64,000 nucleotides of DNA, from the NCBI RefSeq assembly GCF_018502485.1, contig NZ_CP075546.1. One strand, 5' to 3'. This DNA comes from Methanospirillum purgamenti. Lineage in GTDB: Archaea; Halobacteriota; Methanomicrobia; Methanomicrobiales; Methanospirillaceae. The notes below the pieces were generated by a model that worked only from the letters and a program-made list of their open reading frames with translations, was not told the origin of the DNA and ran no database searches. Position 1 is the stretch's first letter. Each line of letters begins with the position of its first letter. Below are positions 1-8,652 of the stretch, one piece after another. A program made the position numbers and the translations under genes.

Positions 1-451
1 ATACCTTATCTGACCGTAAAGCCAGTTGTATTTTCCCTTCAGGACCTGTGTAACCATCTTCCCTGCTTCCATCCTCACTTGTGGCTATAATGTGAGCATT
101 CTGAACAGGAATGAGAGTATCTGCATCAAAAACTTCTACAAAGAGCGTACTATTGCGTACCTGGAGTGGTACCAGAATTGCAGTATCATTTTCTGCAAAA
201 GTACCGGTCCAATCCGTATATCCTCCTTTCGCAACCCGTATATTCGGATGATATCCTTCAAAACTCAGGTTGAATGCACCGTTGAGATCTGTTTTTCCGG
301 CAATTTTTCCATCAGCGTAAATGATGGCTTCAGGTATCAAAGCAGTCCGGTCTGACTGCTCAAAGACAATAACCATAACTGATGATCCTGACACAAGACA
401 CATCGACAGGATGAGACAGATACTAACGATACCAGCGGCAGGAATATGCAT
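1..451 (-). CDS. Secreted protein with carboxypeptidase-regulatory-like repeats (3' end cut off by window)
   Basis: The minus-strand frame opens at ATG 449-451 and runs without a stop off the left edge, giving 150 codons. It starts with a hydrophobic signal peptide of about 24 residues. Two similar beta-sandwich units of about 55 residues follow, each with a D-x-x-G turn (TDLNGAF and TGPEGKI), typical of CarboxypepD_reg/PEGA-like surface modules. The protein is probably exported or cell-surface. No enzymatic motif is visible in the part present. The start is the first ATG after the signal-peptide frame opens and the Shine-Dalgarno sequence is weak (TCAGGT). The family is inferred from pattern only; the missing C-terminus could carry another domain. 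Confidence 0.6.
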   Translation of the reverse strand, partial: MHIPAAGIVSICLILSMCLVSGSSVMVIVFEQSDRTALIPEAIIYADGKIAGKTDLNGAFNLSFEGYHPNIRVAKGGYTDWTGTFAENDTAILVPLQVRNSTLFVEVFDADTLIPVQNAHIIATSEDGSREDGYTGPEGKIQLALRSDKV

Positions 452-499
452 ACCTGATATAGTGTGTTAGCGGTTCTATCAAAAAAGGATAGGTATTTT

Positions 500-2050
500 T
501 TAGTCATGGTTACGTGATCTTCCGGGTAACCATTCCCTGACATTTGGAACCCGGTCAATGAGCATACCTTCTACAATAACAGGACGTAATCGTCTGGCTA
601 TCTCAATTGCTTTTTCCAGGCGCCATTTTCTGTCTGCATAGATAGTAAAAATAGGATCTCCTCTGGAAAGACTTGTTCCATGTTTTGCATGAAGATATAA
701 TCCTGCTCCGTGGTCTGCAGGCGCACCAGCCGTCCGAGCTATGGTTATCAGTGAATGATTGTTTAGATCAATAACATACCCATTGCTATCTGCACGAACG
801 GTGTAAAAATGCTCCCCTGCAGTAATCTGTGCAGAGGCTATGTCAGGTTTTCCTCCCTGCACTTTAATTATCTCCTGGAATTTTTGTAATGCTTTCCCGG
901 ACTGCAATATTTCCAGTGCAACATTTGCTCCTTCTCCACGATTTGCTTTTCCGGCAAGTTCAAGGGCAATTCCTGCAATAACACAACTCTTCTGTATTAA
1001 GGAACGGGGAGAATCACTTCCTTCAAGAACACTAAGTGCCTCTTTAATTTCTAGTTTCGGCCCAATAGCACGTCCAACAGGTGCATCACCGTAGGTAAGG
1101 GCACATTCAACACGCATGTTCAGACGTTCACCTAACTCAATAAATTGTCTTGCGAGTTTTCGTCCTTCTTCTATTGAATGAACCTTGCAATATTTTCCAA
1201 CCGGGATATCAATAGCAACAACGTCAGCACCTACTGCAAATTTCTTTGCCATTACACTGGCAATCATCTGTCCAATCTGATCAATTTTAAAGGGATATTC
1301 CTGAATGATGATCTTATCATCTGCAGGTGCAATATTTGTAGCACCACCCCAGACTATCACACCTCCAGTCTTTATAGTCATTTCCTGGACTTCTGATGCA
1401 CTAAACTCAACCGGAGCCAGAACCTCCATTAGGTCAGCAGTGCCTCCGGCTCCAGTAATAGCTCTTGAACTTGTTTTTGGGATTAACAGTCCACTTGCAG
1501 CAATAATCGGAACCACTATTAGAGAGATCTTATTCCCTGGCACTCCACCGATGGAATGTTTATCAACAATAGGTCCGGAATGAAATTCAATCTGATCTCC
1601 GGTTTCAACCATAGCACGAGTAAGAGATTCAATCTCGTCCATATCCAGTTGGTTGATATATGAACTGACAACAAAAGCAGTAATCTCACTTGGAGAAAGT
1701 CTATCCTGCACGATATCCGTTACAATTGTTCTGATATCTTCACGGTTGAGTTTTTCTCCCTCCATCTTCTTTTTGATGTAATCAAGGGAGACCGGACGGC
1801 CTGCTACGCTGACATCAACAACACCACCTTCTGTTAGTTCGAGCAATTCGTTTGTGTGATGGTAGACACCGATACGACCCTGTTCAATGAGGGTGGTAGT
1901 GGTTTCCACGTAATCGGCAGTTACTTTTCCGGATGACGGAGATGAGATAACAACTCTGTCGCCAGTCAGAACCCCAAGTGATTTTGCATCATTTAAATGT
2001 AAGAGAATTCCCCGTGCAGCAATATCCACGAGTCGAACGGTAAGTCGCAT
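500..2050 (-). CDS. deoA: AMP phosphorylase (archaeal thymidine-phosphorylase family)
   Basis: This 516-residue protein matches the length of archaeal AMP phosphorylase. The family phosphorolyses AMP (also CMP and UMP) to the base and ribose 1,5-bisphosphate, which feeds R15P isomerase and form III RuBisCO. Residues 1-85 are the archaeal N-terminal extension. The phosphate and nucleotide-binding core follows, with KHSIGGVPGNK near residue 164 and KTSSRAITGAGGTAD near 192-206. The extension and the overall length separate it from bacterial thymidine phosphorylase. It is a single gene with no visible partner; the isomerase and RuBisCO are not in this window. It is cytosolic. Confidence 0.93.
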   Translation of the reverse strand: MRLTVRLVDIAARGILLHLNDAKSLGVLTGDRVVISSPSSGKVTADYVETTTTLIEQGRIGVYHHTNELLELTEGGVVDVSVAGRPVSLDYIKKKMEGEKLNREDIRTIVTDIVQDRLSPSEITAFVVSSYINQLDMDEIESLTRAMVETGDQIEFHSGPIVDKHSIGGVPGNKISLIVVPIIAASGLLIPKTSSRAITGAGGTADLMEVLAPVEFSASEVQEMTIKTGGVIVWGGATNIAPADDKIIIQEYPFKIDQIGQMIASVMAKKFAVGADVVAIDIPVGKYCKVHSIEEGRKLARQFIELGERLNMRVECALTYGDAPVGRAIGPKLEIKEALSVLEGSDSPRSLIQKSCVIAGIALELAGKANRGEGANVALEILQSGKALQKFQEIIKVQGGKPDIASAQITAGEHFYTVRADSNGYVIDLNNHSLITIARTAGAPADHGAGLYLHAKHGTSLSRGDPIFTIYADRKWRLEKAIEIARRLRPVIVEGMLIDRVPNVREWLPGRSRNHD

Positions 2051-2139
2051 ACCCGGTATATGCTGTCTGATCCTATTTATGGCCCTCTGATAATACGAGG
2101 GGAAGAGATCGATAGACTAAAAAAAGAAAGGGTTTCCGT

Positions 2140-4728
2140 TTAGTTCCGGCGCATTACAAGGAATGCGACAGCACCAAGACCTGCAAGAGCAATCAGTGCA
2201 CCAAATCCTGGGGACTGCTGGGTCGGCTCAGGGGTTGGTGGAACAGTGGTTGGCTCAGGGGTTGGTGGAACGGTGGTTGGTTCCGGAGTTGGAGTTTCGT
2301 TAACTACCGGAGCTTCTGTTGGTGCAACAGTTGGAGCTGCGGTCGGAATTGCACCTGCTTCAACAACGTTAAAGAGTGCAGTTTCGACGGTGTCGGTGGT
2401 AACACCAGAGACACGGACGATGTACTCATCCGGCTTGAAGGTGCTTGCATCAACATTGAATGTCCACTTGTTCAGACCGTCAGTGCCCTGCTGGACTTTG
2501 ACAGTTCCGGTTGCACCGCTGAACTCACCACTCTGTGACTTGTCGGTCGGCTTGAATGAGGAAGAAGTTACCTCAACAAGGAGATCGTTGTCGTCATACA
2601 TGAGGTTGGTGGTACCGGTGATCTCAAACTTGGAACCTACAGCCTGCTCACCGATCGGATTGATAGTGACCTTGGCTTCCTCAACGAGGAACTGAAGCTT
2701 GGTGTAGGTATCGTCTACCATTGCGGAGTTGATTGCCTGCACAAGTGCTTCTGCTGCATCAGTTCCCTGAAGTGCTCCAGAGCCACCCAGTTTGAAGATC
2801 TGGGAGTTCCGGGTTGGGTAGGAACCATAGACGTACTGTGGCTCGATCGGGTTGTCTGGGTAGACATCGAACTCGTTGTTGTACATCGGGTGCTGGATAA
2901 CAACGAAGTACTGTCCAGCATAGAGAGACTCAGTTGTTGCGCTCTTGATTTCGTGCTCGAATGACATGTCATCGTTCACGGATTCAGTTGCGTAGAGAGC
3001 CTTATTCTTTCCAAGAATCCAGATTGCAACACCCTTGGACGGGTCGCCTTCTGCAGTACCACGGAGGTACATCTTGTCACCCTTTGCAACAACACTTGCA
3101 GATGCGGTTGCCTGGATGTATGGTTTCTTGATAACGAGTGAAACAGTGTCGTACTGTGCATCGCTCAGGTGATCCTTGTCACGTGGAGCGCTTACAGCAT
3201 ATACAGTATAGGTTCCTGCGTCAATCTCAAGGTTGGCGGTCTGCCACTTGAACTCGTAGGTGTCGTCATCCTGAACATCTGCCTGATCAAAGGATGCAGG
3301 CTGGTCATTGTTGACTTCCTTACGTGGAGATTTCAGCATACCACCCCGTGTCGGGAGGTTTGGACCGGTTATAAACAGATAAGTAACGTCAGTCTCGGAG
3401 TTGGTACCGGAGAGTTTGACTTCCTCACCAAGGTAGTAGCTCTGGTCACCAGATGCGACGATGGTTACATCGCCCTTCTCTACCTTGACATCGACTTCAT
3501 CAGACTTGTACTGGCTTCCGGATTTGCGTTCTACACGGATAGTGTACTTCTTGTCCTTTGTGTCTTTGGAAGACTTCCACTCAACGGTTCTGGTTCCACT
3601 GGAGTTGAGTTTTACAAGTGCGTAGAACTTGGTTCCGTGGAATTCGGGATCGTCGGGGACATCTTGCTTGATGCTCTTCCCTGCACCACCTTCATACTGG
3701 TACTTACCGATTTCGTATGGTCCTGCAGATGCGTCCTGCTTGACATCAGCCTGTGAGGACAGGATCATCGGTGGCTGGTCATCAGGCTGACCGGTCATTG
3801 AGCCGGTTCCCTTTGCCCAGACATAGTACTCAGCATTTGGTACACCAGTGATGGTGACAGAGAATGGGTTGCCACGGACTACTGTGTCCTTGTTGGCTTC
3901 GATCTTCACCTGGTCGGTGGCGATCTGAACACTCTTTACAGCAGAGATAGTCTTCCCGGTATAATCTGAACCGTCAGGTGCAGTATACTGATCCTTCATA
4001 CCATTGGCGTTACACTCTGCCCAGACTGTGTAGGTACCTGCCTTGTACATGCGGTTACCGTACTGGTCCTCAGCTGCAGTGTTCCATCCGTCATTTGGTG
4101 CTGGCTCAGTGTGCTTGTTGTCTGGGCTTACCCAGTACCACAGCTGCTGATTAACAGCAAGATTGGTCAGCGAAATTTCTTTACCGTTGTTTCCAACAAG
4201 GTTGGTGTAGACACCACCATCTGCACTCTTTACTTTGATCTTGAAAGGTGCATCTGCAGGCTGGAACCCTGGACGGGTGATGATGCTCTGCATGTTGGTC
4301 TCAACGACAAAGTTTCCGTAGTTACCTACCGGAATTGCCTTGCCGGTTACATCTTCATCAACAGATCCATCCCAGACCTTCAGGTTGAGTGATGGTTCTT
4401 TGATGTTAAATGAGAGCGGTCCTTTTACGCTGCCATTCCACTGATACCAGTTGCCGGTCTTTCCGACGAAGATATCAGGGGAAACATAAAATGACTGTGC
4501 GTTGGTAACCTGCTGGATATCTGCAGGCTGCTCAGTCTCGGTGTTGGTACCTGGCTGCCACCATGCAATCTGGCTTGCCCCGCCTACTGCTGCAGAAACA
4601 TCAAGTCCCTTTTCACCAAGGAAGATTTCTCCCCCGGCTGGAATCTTGTTGATTGCTGCAGAAGCAGGAAGTGCCACAAGTGCAAGTGCAACAAGCACCA
4701 TCATGACAACTGCATATTTTGCGTTCAT
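2140..4728 (-). CDS. Major S-layer glycoprotein with PGF-CTERM anchor
   Basis: The 862-residue secreted protein has an N-terminal signal peptide (MNAKYAVVMMVL... ending ALPASA). A long series of beta-rich domains follows, then a Pro/Thr-rich stalk, and it closes with SPGFG, a hydrophobic segment and RRN, a PGF-CTERM tripartite signal processed by an archaeosortase. The family corresponds to Methanomicrobiales S-layer glycoproteins; the Thr/Pro stalk is a likely glycosylation site. The start at ATG 4726-4728 is chosen because GGAGG lies 7 nt upstream; an ATG 33 nt further upstream is in frame but has no such site. A strong TATA box lies about 130 bp upstream. The gene is probably highly expressed. 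Confidence 0.85.
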   Translation of the reverse strand: MNAKYAVVMMVLVALALVALPASAAINKIPAGGEIFLGEKGLDVSAAVGGASQIAWWQPGTNTETEQPADIQQVTNAQSFYVSPDIFVGKTGNWYQWNGSVKGPLSFNIKEPSLNLKVWDGSVDEDVTGKAIPVGNYGNFVVETNMQSIITRPGFQPADAPFKIKVKSADGGVYTNLVGNNGKEISLTNLAVNQQLWYWVSPDNKHTEPAPNDGWNTAAEDQYGNRMYKAGTYTVWAECNANGMKDQYTAPDGSDYTGKTISAVKSVQIATDQVKIEANKDTVVRGNPFSVTITGVPNAEYYVWAKGTGSMTGQPDDQPPMILSSQADVKQDASAGPYEIGKYQYEGGAGKSIKQDVPDDPEFHGTKFYALVKLNSSGTRTVEWKSSKDTKDKKYTIRVERKSGSQYKSDEVDVKVEKGDVTIVASGDQSYYLGEEVKLSGTNSETDVTYLFITGPNLPTRGGMLKSPRKEVNNDQPASFDQADVQDDDTYEFKWQTANLEIDAGTYTVYAVSAPRDKDHLSDAQYDTVSLVIKKPYIQATASASVVAKGDKMYLRGTAEGDPSKGVAIWILGKNKALYATESVNDDMSFEHEIKSATTESLYAGQYFVVIQHPMYNNEFDVYPDNPIEPQYVYGSYPTRNSQIFKLGGSGALQGTDAAEALVQAINSAMVDDTYTKLQFLVEEAKVTINPIGEQAVGSKFEITGTTNLMYDDNDLLVEVTSSSFKPTDKSQSGEFSGATGTVKVQQGTDGLNKWTFNVDASTFKPDEYIVRVSGVTTDTVETALFNVVEAGAIPTAAPTVAPTEAPVVNETPTPEPTTVPPTPEPTTVPPTPEPTQQSPGFGALIALAGLGAVAFLVMRRN
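2225..2278 (-). repeat. 27-nt tandem repeat coding the PTPEPTTVP stalk
   Basis: Two nearly identical 27-nt units (2225-2251 and 2252-2278, one mismatch) lie in the 3' part of the S-layer gene, with a diverged third unit beside them. Each encodes a nine-residue Pro/Thr/Glu unit of the stalk just before the PGF-CTERM anchor. Copy-number change here would change stalk length without a frameshift. Confidence 0.85.
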
Positions 4729-4739
4729 TACATGTCCTC

Positions 4740-4753
4740 CGAACAAACGTTCG
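4740..4753 (-). promoter_or_regulatory. Hairpin touching the S-layer Shine-Dalgarno site
   Basis: In the S-layer mRNA, CGAAC-GTTT-GTTCG forms a 5-bp stem with a 4-nt loop. Its last base is the first G of the GGAGG ribosome site at 4736-4740. Such a stem could modulate translation or protect the 5' end. The structure is read directly; any function is inference. Confidence 0.4.
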
Positions 4754-4857
4754 TTTCGCATTCATCCGCCGATCAGCCATTGTTATTGGTGACTGTTCAC
4801 CGGATGTATGCATATACTCCGAGAAATCGAAGTATGACTAGATATTTGTGAAATGCC

Positions 4858-4866
4858 TTTTATATC
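4858..4866 (-). promoter_or_regulatory. TATA box of the S-layer gene
   Basis: On the minus strand GGATATAAAAGG is preceded by an A/G-rich BRE-like stretch. Transcription would start about 25 nt downstream, near 4832, giving a leader of about 105 nt. The rest of the 4729-5090 gap shows no ORF or RNA gene that I recognise, apart from a T/A-rich box at 5052-5062 that suits the tRNA-Gln promoter. Confidence 0.6.
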
Positions 4867-5090
4867 CTTTTTGGTATTGAACCATCCAAAAGTGTAAAAA
4901 TGTGACTGCGATTTTTCATATCCCCTGAATATTATGAGAATTACAGATCCACCTGATTAGCATAACGAAGAGAGATGTTATATTCATGGGGTTATTTTAT
5001 GAATTTCGCGCATCACCTGTGAAGCCACCAGCATCCAGAAGAGTCAGAGATAAATTTAAGTACCATTGCCCCTAACATATAGAGGCTCTC

Positions 5091-5162
5091 AGCCCGATAG
5101 TGTAGAGGTCAATCATACAAGGCTCTGGACCTTGTGACAGCAGTTCGAATCTGCTTCGGGCT
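5091..5162 (+). tRNA. tRNA-Gln (anticodon CTG)
   Basis: The cloverleaf closes with acceptor AGCCCGA/TCGGGCT. The anticodon stem is CAAGG/CCTTG around the loop CTCTGGA, which gives anticodon CTG. The T-loop is TTCGAAT. No intron is seen, and the CCA is not encoded. The gene is 72 nt. Confidence 0.95.
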
Positions 5163-5175
5163 ATAATCTTTCTTT

Positions 5176-5802
5176 TCATTGCTTAGGGTAATATACCCCA
5201 GTTATTGCAACATGGCCAGCGTGATATTTTTCTAATTGAATAACCTGCATATTCGTTATTCCTGCCTTTTTTAAAAGGATGATACTCAGATCAATAATTT
5301 CTTCATATTCCTTTAATACACCCATCGAGAGCATTTTTAAAAATAGAATAAGATTTCCTCCTTTTTTCAGCATACAGAGGTTTTTTACTACTATCTCTAC
5401 CTGATCCCGTTGTGCAATGTCCTGTATGAGGATATCAACCGGTTCAACAAACGGCAGATATCGTTCAGGGATCCGGGCATCCATGAAGAAAGGAATAATA
5501 TTGGAACGCTGACGAGCAAGACGTACAAGGCTCCGGACAGGTCTGGGAGAAAATTCAACTGCATATATCACTTCTGCATAATCTGAAAGGAATGAAACCG
5601 TGGTTCCGGACGCAGCTCCCAAATATAATATTCTAGCGTCTCTAATCAGAGGCTCTCCGTTAAGATGACAAAGAGCAGCAACTTTGCTCTTTTCCGGAAG
5701 CCAGATCCTCATTCCATTATGAACCCGATCACCTGGCAAAATTTTTCCAGGTGAAAGCAGAATTCCATCCTGCCAAATTAAAGTCGTTTGCCTGCCCTGC
5801 AT
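5176..5802 (-). CDS. flpA: Fibrillarin-like rRNA/tRNA 2'-O-methyltransferase
   Basis: The 208-residue SAM-dependent enzyme is the catalytic subunit of archaeal C/D-box sRNPs and methylates the 2'-O of rRNA and tRNA at guide-RNA targets. The SAM loop YLGAASGTT is at residues 60-68. The K-D-K-H catalytic set is recognisable: Lys in EKSK near 40, Asp128 in QDIAQ, Lys in FLKMLS, and His in AGHVAI. It is about 20 residues shorter at the N-terminus than typical homologues. It overlaps the 3' end of nop5 by 25 nt, so the two are co-transcribed, as in most archaea. The protein acts in the cytosol with Nop5, L7Ae and guide RNA. Confidence 0.93.
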   Translation of the reverse strand: MQGRQTTLIWQDGILLSPGKILPGDRVHNGMRIWLPEKSKVAALCHLNGEPLIRDARILYLGAASGTTVSFLSDYAEVIYAVEFSPRPVRSLVRLARQRSNIIPFFMDARIPERYLPFVEPVDILIQDIAQRDQVEIVVKNLCMLKKGGNLILFLKMLSMGVLKEYEEIIDLSIILLKKAGITNMQVIQLEKYHAGHVAITGVYYPKQ

Positions 5803-6665
5803 ATCCGCTCACCTGCTTTTTCTATAAATACCTCATCACGAGATCCCCGGTACCGATCTATTCTAGCTGCTATACCAAGCTGACAAGCGACAACCCTACT
5901 GACCTTTCCCCGGGATTTGCGTTTTGCATGATGAATTCCTTTGTATTGGTATATGATCCCGTGTTTGGGAGGATTTGATCCTATTGTCAGGTGTTTAAAT
6001 AGTGACGGACCAGCTCCGAGCACCTGAAGAGATGATCCTGGCATACGGGCCAATCGGTCAATGCTGCCAGCGTGTTCCAGCAAACGGGCCGCTACAAGAG
6101 GCCCACAGAGAGCTGACATATTTGGTATTACCTTTTCAGCATATTCACGAACATGAAGTGCGATGTTCGATCTTGATTCCTGAAGATTTATGAGATTTTT
6201 TGCCAGGTGACGTAAGGGATGAGTCTCTTTCTTTGCAAAAGAATCAACAAGTTCTCGGATATTTTTCTCATACCCGGCAAGTTCTGAAGGATGCATTGCA
6301 ATATAATAATCTTCAATTTTTTCATAGAGCCGTGATAAAGCTCTATCAATCTCATCCAGGATTCTCACCAGATGAATGAGGGCCATTTCATCCTTATTAC
6401 ATGAATCCTCAAGATCATAAACAAGAAGACCAATTGAGACATCCCGTAACAGTGACAGATAGGCAGACCTGTCTGTAACAATACTCCGGGAAACCGCATC
6501 CTGCCAGTCTGGCAGACCATGTAGACCTCTAGAATCCCTTAGTTCTCGTATGACATTTAGCGAATCCATCCAGGCTAATGAAGAGGGAGAGAGGATTTCT
6601 TCAAATTTGTTTGTGCAAAATGTGAACCAATCAGGATTCTCTTTCGTTTCTTTTCCTTTATTCAT
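5778..6665 (-). CDS. nop5: Nop5/Nop56-like C/D box sRNP scaffold protein
   Basis: The 295-residue protein has a helical N-terminal and coiled-coil region. The C-terminal Nop domain contains GAGPSLFKHL, PPKHGIIYQY, KRKSRGKVSR and LAIAAR-like signatures at about residues 215-275. Nop5 binds fibrillarin through its N-terminus and the L7Ae-RNA complex through its Nop domain, so it bridges guide RNA and methyltransferase. The gene lies immediately upstream of flpA (25-nt overlap) and starts one base after the stop of a TctA-like permease gene, so all three may share a transcript. The N-terminal region is shorter than in M. jannaschii Nop5. Confidence 0.92.
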   Translation of the reverse strand: MNKGKETKENPDWFTFCTNKFEEILSPSSLAWMDSLNVIRELRDSRGLHGLPDWQDAVSRSIVTDRSAYLSLLRDVSIGLLVYDLEDSCNKDEMALIHLVRILDEIDRALSRLYEKIEDYYIAMHPSELAGYEKNIRELVDSFAKKETHPLRHLAKNLINLQESRSNIALHVREYAEKVIPNMSALCGPLVAARLLEHAGSIDRLARMPGSSLQVLGAGPSLFKHLTIGSNPPKHGIIYQYKGIHHAKRKSRGKVSRVVACQLGIAARIDRYRGSRDEVFIEKAGERICRAGKRL

Positions 6666-6666
6666 G

Positions 6667-7878
6667 TTAGATTACCCGGATTCCAAAAGAATAGAGGATC
6701 ACTGGTATCGTAACCACACCCATACATGGAACTCTTGAAATGACAAGCAATTCGGGGATCATTCCAATCGCTGTTGCCAGTATGAGAATAATGAGCCCAA
6801 AGGGACCGGTGAGGATCCCACAGATGATTATCAGACTCACAGCAACTCCGGTATTCAGGTGTGAACTATTCAGTCCTGATAGTGATTGAGCCAACCCGGC
6901 ACATCCGAGGGTAATCCCATATGCCCCCAGGGCAACAATGGCAGCAATAGTTAAAAGAAATAAAACCGGGGGGGTATCAAATCCTGAAAAAGCTGTCATT
7001 ACCCCGTTTCTCATACGTCCTATTGCAATGAATACTGCAATGCCGATGATTGCATTTGCAAGTGTGGAGGCACCCATTGCGGTCAGATAATTTCTTCTCC
7101 CCTCATCATAGGGAATGAATCCAGATACCAGAGTATTTGCCGATGCCGTAGAAAGCCCTGGAAGCCACCCCACTACCAGACCTGCAAAGGTTCCAGGAAG
7201 TGTTGACCGTATAATAGTGTGAGTACTTATCTCCATCCCGGAATAGTGTTGACGAGGAATTCTTCCTTCAGATGCTGTCAGTAGAAAGGGAAGACCAAAG
7301 AGTCCGGTGAGGAGAGGCATGAGAATGTTTCCTGCACCCAGAGTATTCCATGAAAGATAATCAAACCGAAATGCAAACATCCCAAGAAGTCCGGATACCA
7401 GAAACAGGGCACAAAGCCAGCCGGTAGATTCGCTGCGAACGATAACTATCCCCATAATGAGTATCAGAAGTGAACCTGTCAGAATATCTATCGGAGTCTG
7501 CAGTAAGGGAATAAACCATAATGCACCTAATGCAAGGGGAATTGCAAAGATCACACCCCACAGACTGCCAAGAGCTGATATCCGGACTGCCTCTTCACCT
7601 TTCCCATCCATAGTTAGTGAATGAGCAGGTAATACAGAGAGAGCCGTGCCATCATCCGGGACTCCAAGAAATGTAGCGGGAATTATTTCTAGAAATGAGT
7701 GAGTGATAAGCGTGGCAATGAGGATTGCAGCCATTCCTTCCGGACCAAGATAAGGCAGAATGATTGGAGAAAATCCAAGCAAAAACGCTGCAATCATATT
7801 TGCGTGAATTCCTGGCGTTAAACCACTTATTGTCCCACATACCATACCACCTATAATACCGGTCAAAACAGGAATCAT
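6667..7878 (-). CDS. TctA-like (DUF112) integral membrane transporter
   Basis: The 403-residue, very hydrophobic protein has about ten membrane segments. The N-terminal GLTPGIHANM and the SFLEIIPATFLGVPDDGTAL region match the TctA/DUF112 permease family of tripartite tricarboxylate transporters. The archaeal members usually stand without TctB and TctC, as here, so the substrate is unknown. The gene is first in a probable permease-nop5-flpA transcript. It diverges from hemD across a 78-bp gap that contains an A/T-rich block usable as a TATA box on both strands. Family assignment is good; tricarboxylate transport is not shown. Confidence 0.75.
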   Translation of the reverse strand: MIPVLTGIIGGMVCGTISGLTPGIHANMIAAFLLGFSPIILPYLGPEGMAAILIATLITHSFLEIIPATFLGVPDDGTALSVLPAHSLTMDGKGEEAVRISALGSLWGVIFAIPLALGALWFIPLLQTPIDILTGSLLILIMGIVIVRSESTGWLCALFLVSGLLGMFAFRFDYLSWNTLGAGNILMPLLTGLFGLPFLLTASEGRIPRQHYSGMEISTHTIIRSTLPGTFAGLVVGWLPGLSTASANTLVSGFIPYDEGRRNYLTAMGASTLANAIIGIAVFIAIGRMRNGVMTAFSGFDTPPVLFLLTIAAIVALGAYGITLGCAGLAQSLSGLNSSHLNTGVAVSLIIICGILTGPFGLIILILATAIGMIPELLVISRVPCMGVVTIPVILYSFGIRVI

Positions 7879-7956
7879 CTGGTTCTCATGGATTTAAGTG
7901 TATAGAACGCATAAAATATCCGCATCCGTTCTGAATACATGGGGCCGGGGGATGAT
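7879..7956. promoter_or_regulatory. Divergent promoter region between the permease operon and hemD
   Basis: One A/T block at 7909-7920 (ATAAAATATC on +, GATATTTTAT on -) is correctly placed to serve as TATA box for both divergent genes. For hemD it predicts transcription from about 7943 and so favours ATG 7957 over the upstream ATG 7939. Confidence 0.45.
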
Positions 7957-8652
7957 ATGCGGATTGCAATTACACGATTGAAAGGGAAAGATGGGGATGA
8001 CCAGGCACGGTGCGCACGAAGAGGCCACGATTGTTTCACTGTTTCCCCACTTGTCGGGGAAATGAATAGTGATCAGATAGATCTATTCATTCAGGATGTA
8101 AAGGATCGAAAATTTGATTGTATTTTCTTTACAAGTGCTCTTCCAGCCCATCAGATAGGGCCGTGCCTTCAGGATCTGCCCCTCCCACGTGTAATCGCAA
8201 TCGGGCCGCAGACTGCAAAAGCTCTGCGGGAATTTGGCATCATGTGTGAAGTTCTCCATGAATTTTATTCCCGGGCATTTGTTCCATTCCTGGGTGAATG
8301 GATTGTTGGGAAAAAAATTGGAATTCCCCGATCAGATGCACCGAATGAAAAACTTTTCAATGGCATCCGGGATGCAGGGGGATTCCCATTTGAATATCAG
8401 ATATACTCCCTGATTCCTACCTATGAACTCCTGAGTCTAGGCACAGCAGAGGGAATTTTGTTTACGAGTGCCTTATCATTCAAATCTGCCCTGTGGAAAC
8501 GAAGAGAGGATCTGGTCCTTATCGCAATCGGCGAAGTAACTGCTGAAGCTATGGAAGAAGCAGGACTTATCCCTGATGTAATTGGTGATGGATCTCTTGA
8601 AGGCACGCTTGATGAATTAAATCTCTTTTTACTCATGAATCCAGGTGGATAA
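7957..8652 (+). CDS. hemD: Uroporphyrinogen-III synthase
   Basis: The protein is 231 residues from ATG 7957. It belongs to the HemD family, which cyclises hydroxymethylbilane with ring D inversion on the way to sirohaem, F430 and cobamides. The two-lobed layout is visible: an N-terminal MRIAITRLK strand, CIFFTSALPAH, then AIGPQTAKALREFG. The second lobe has IPRSDAPNEKL and a C-terminal IAIGEVTAEAMEEAG. The GGGGG stretch just upstream supports ATG 7957; ATG 7939 would add six residues. Its stop shares one base (TAATG) with the start of the next gene, so the two are translationally coupled. Confidence 0.85.
   Translation: MRIAITRLKGKDGDDQARCARRGHDCFTVSPLVGEMNSDQIDLFIQDVKDRKFDCIFFTSALPAHQIGPCLQDLPLPRVIAIGPQTAKALREFGIMCEVLHEFYSRAFVPFLGEWIVGKKIGIPRSDAPNEKLFNGIRDAGGFPFEYQIYSLIPTYELLSLGTAEGILFTSALSFKSALWKRREDLVLIAIGEVTAEAMEEAGLIPDVIGDGSLEGTLDELNLFLLMNPGG

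Noticed and set aside
337..558. Minus-strand 73-codon frame between deoA and the partial secreted protein
   Set aside because: It overlaps both the end of deoA and the secreted protein in another frame and has no signal or motif.
2246..2695. Plus-strand open frame opposite the S-layer stalk
   Set aside because: Its Gly/Val-rich translation (SGVGGTVVGSGVG) is the antisense shadow of the Pro/Thr repeats.
3169..3756. Plus-strand open frame of 195 codons inside the S-layer gene
   Set aside because: The S-layer frame is continuous and has a signal peptide and anchor; the antisense frame has no ribosome site or family.
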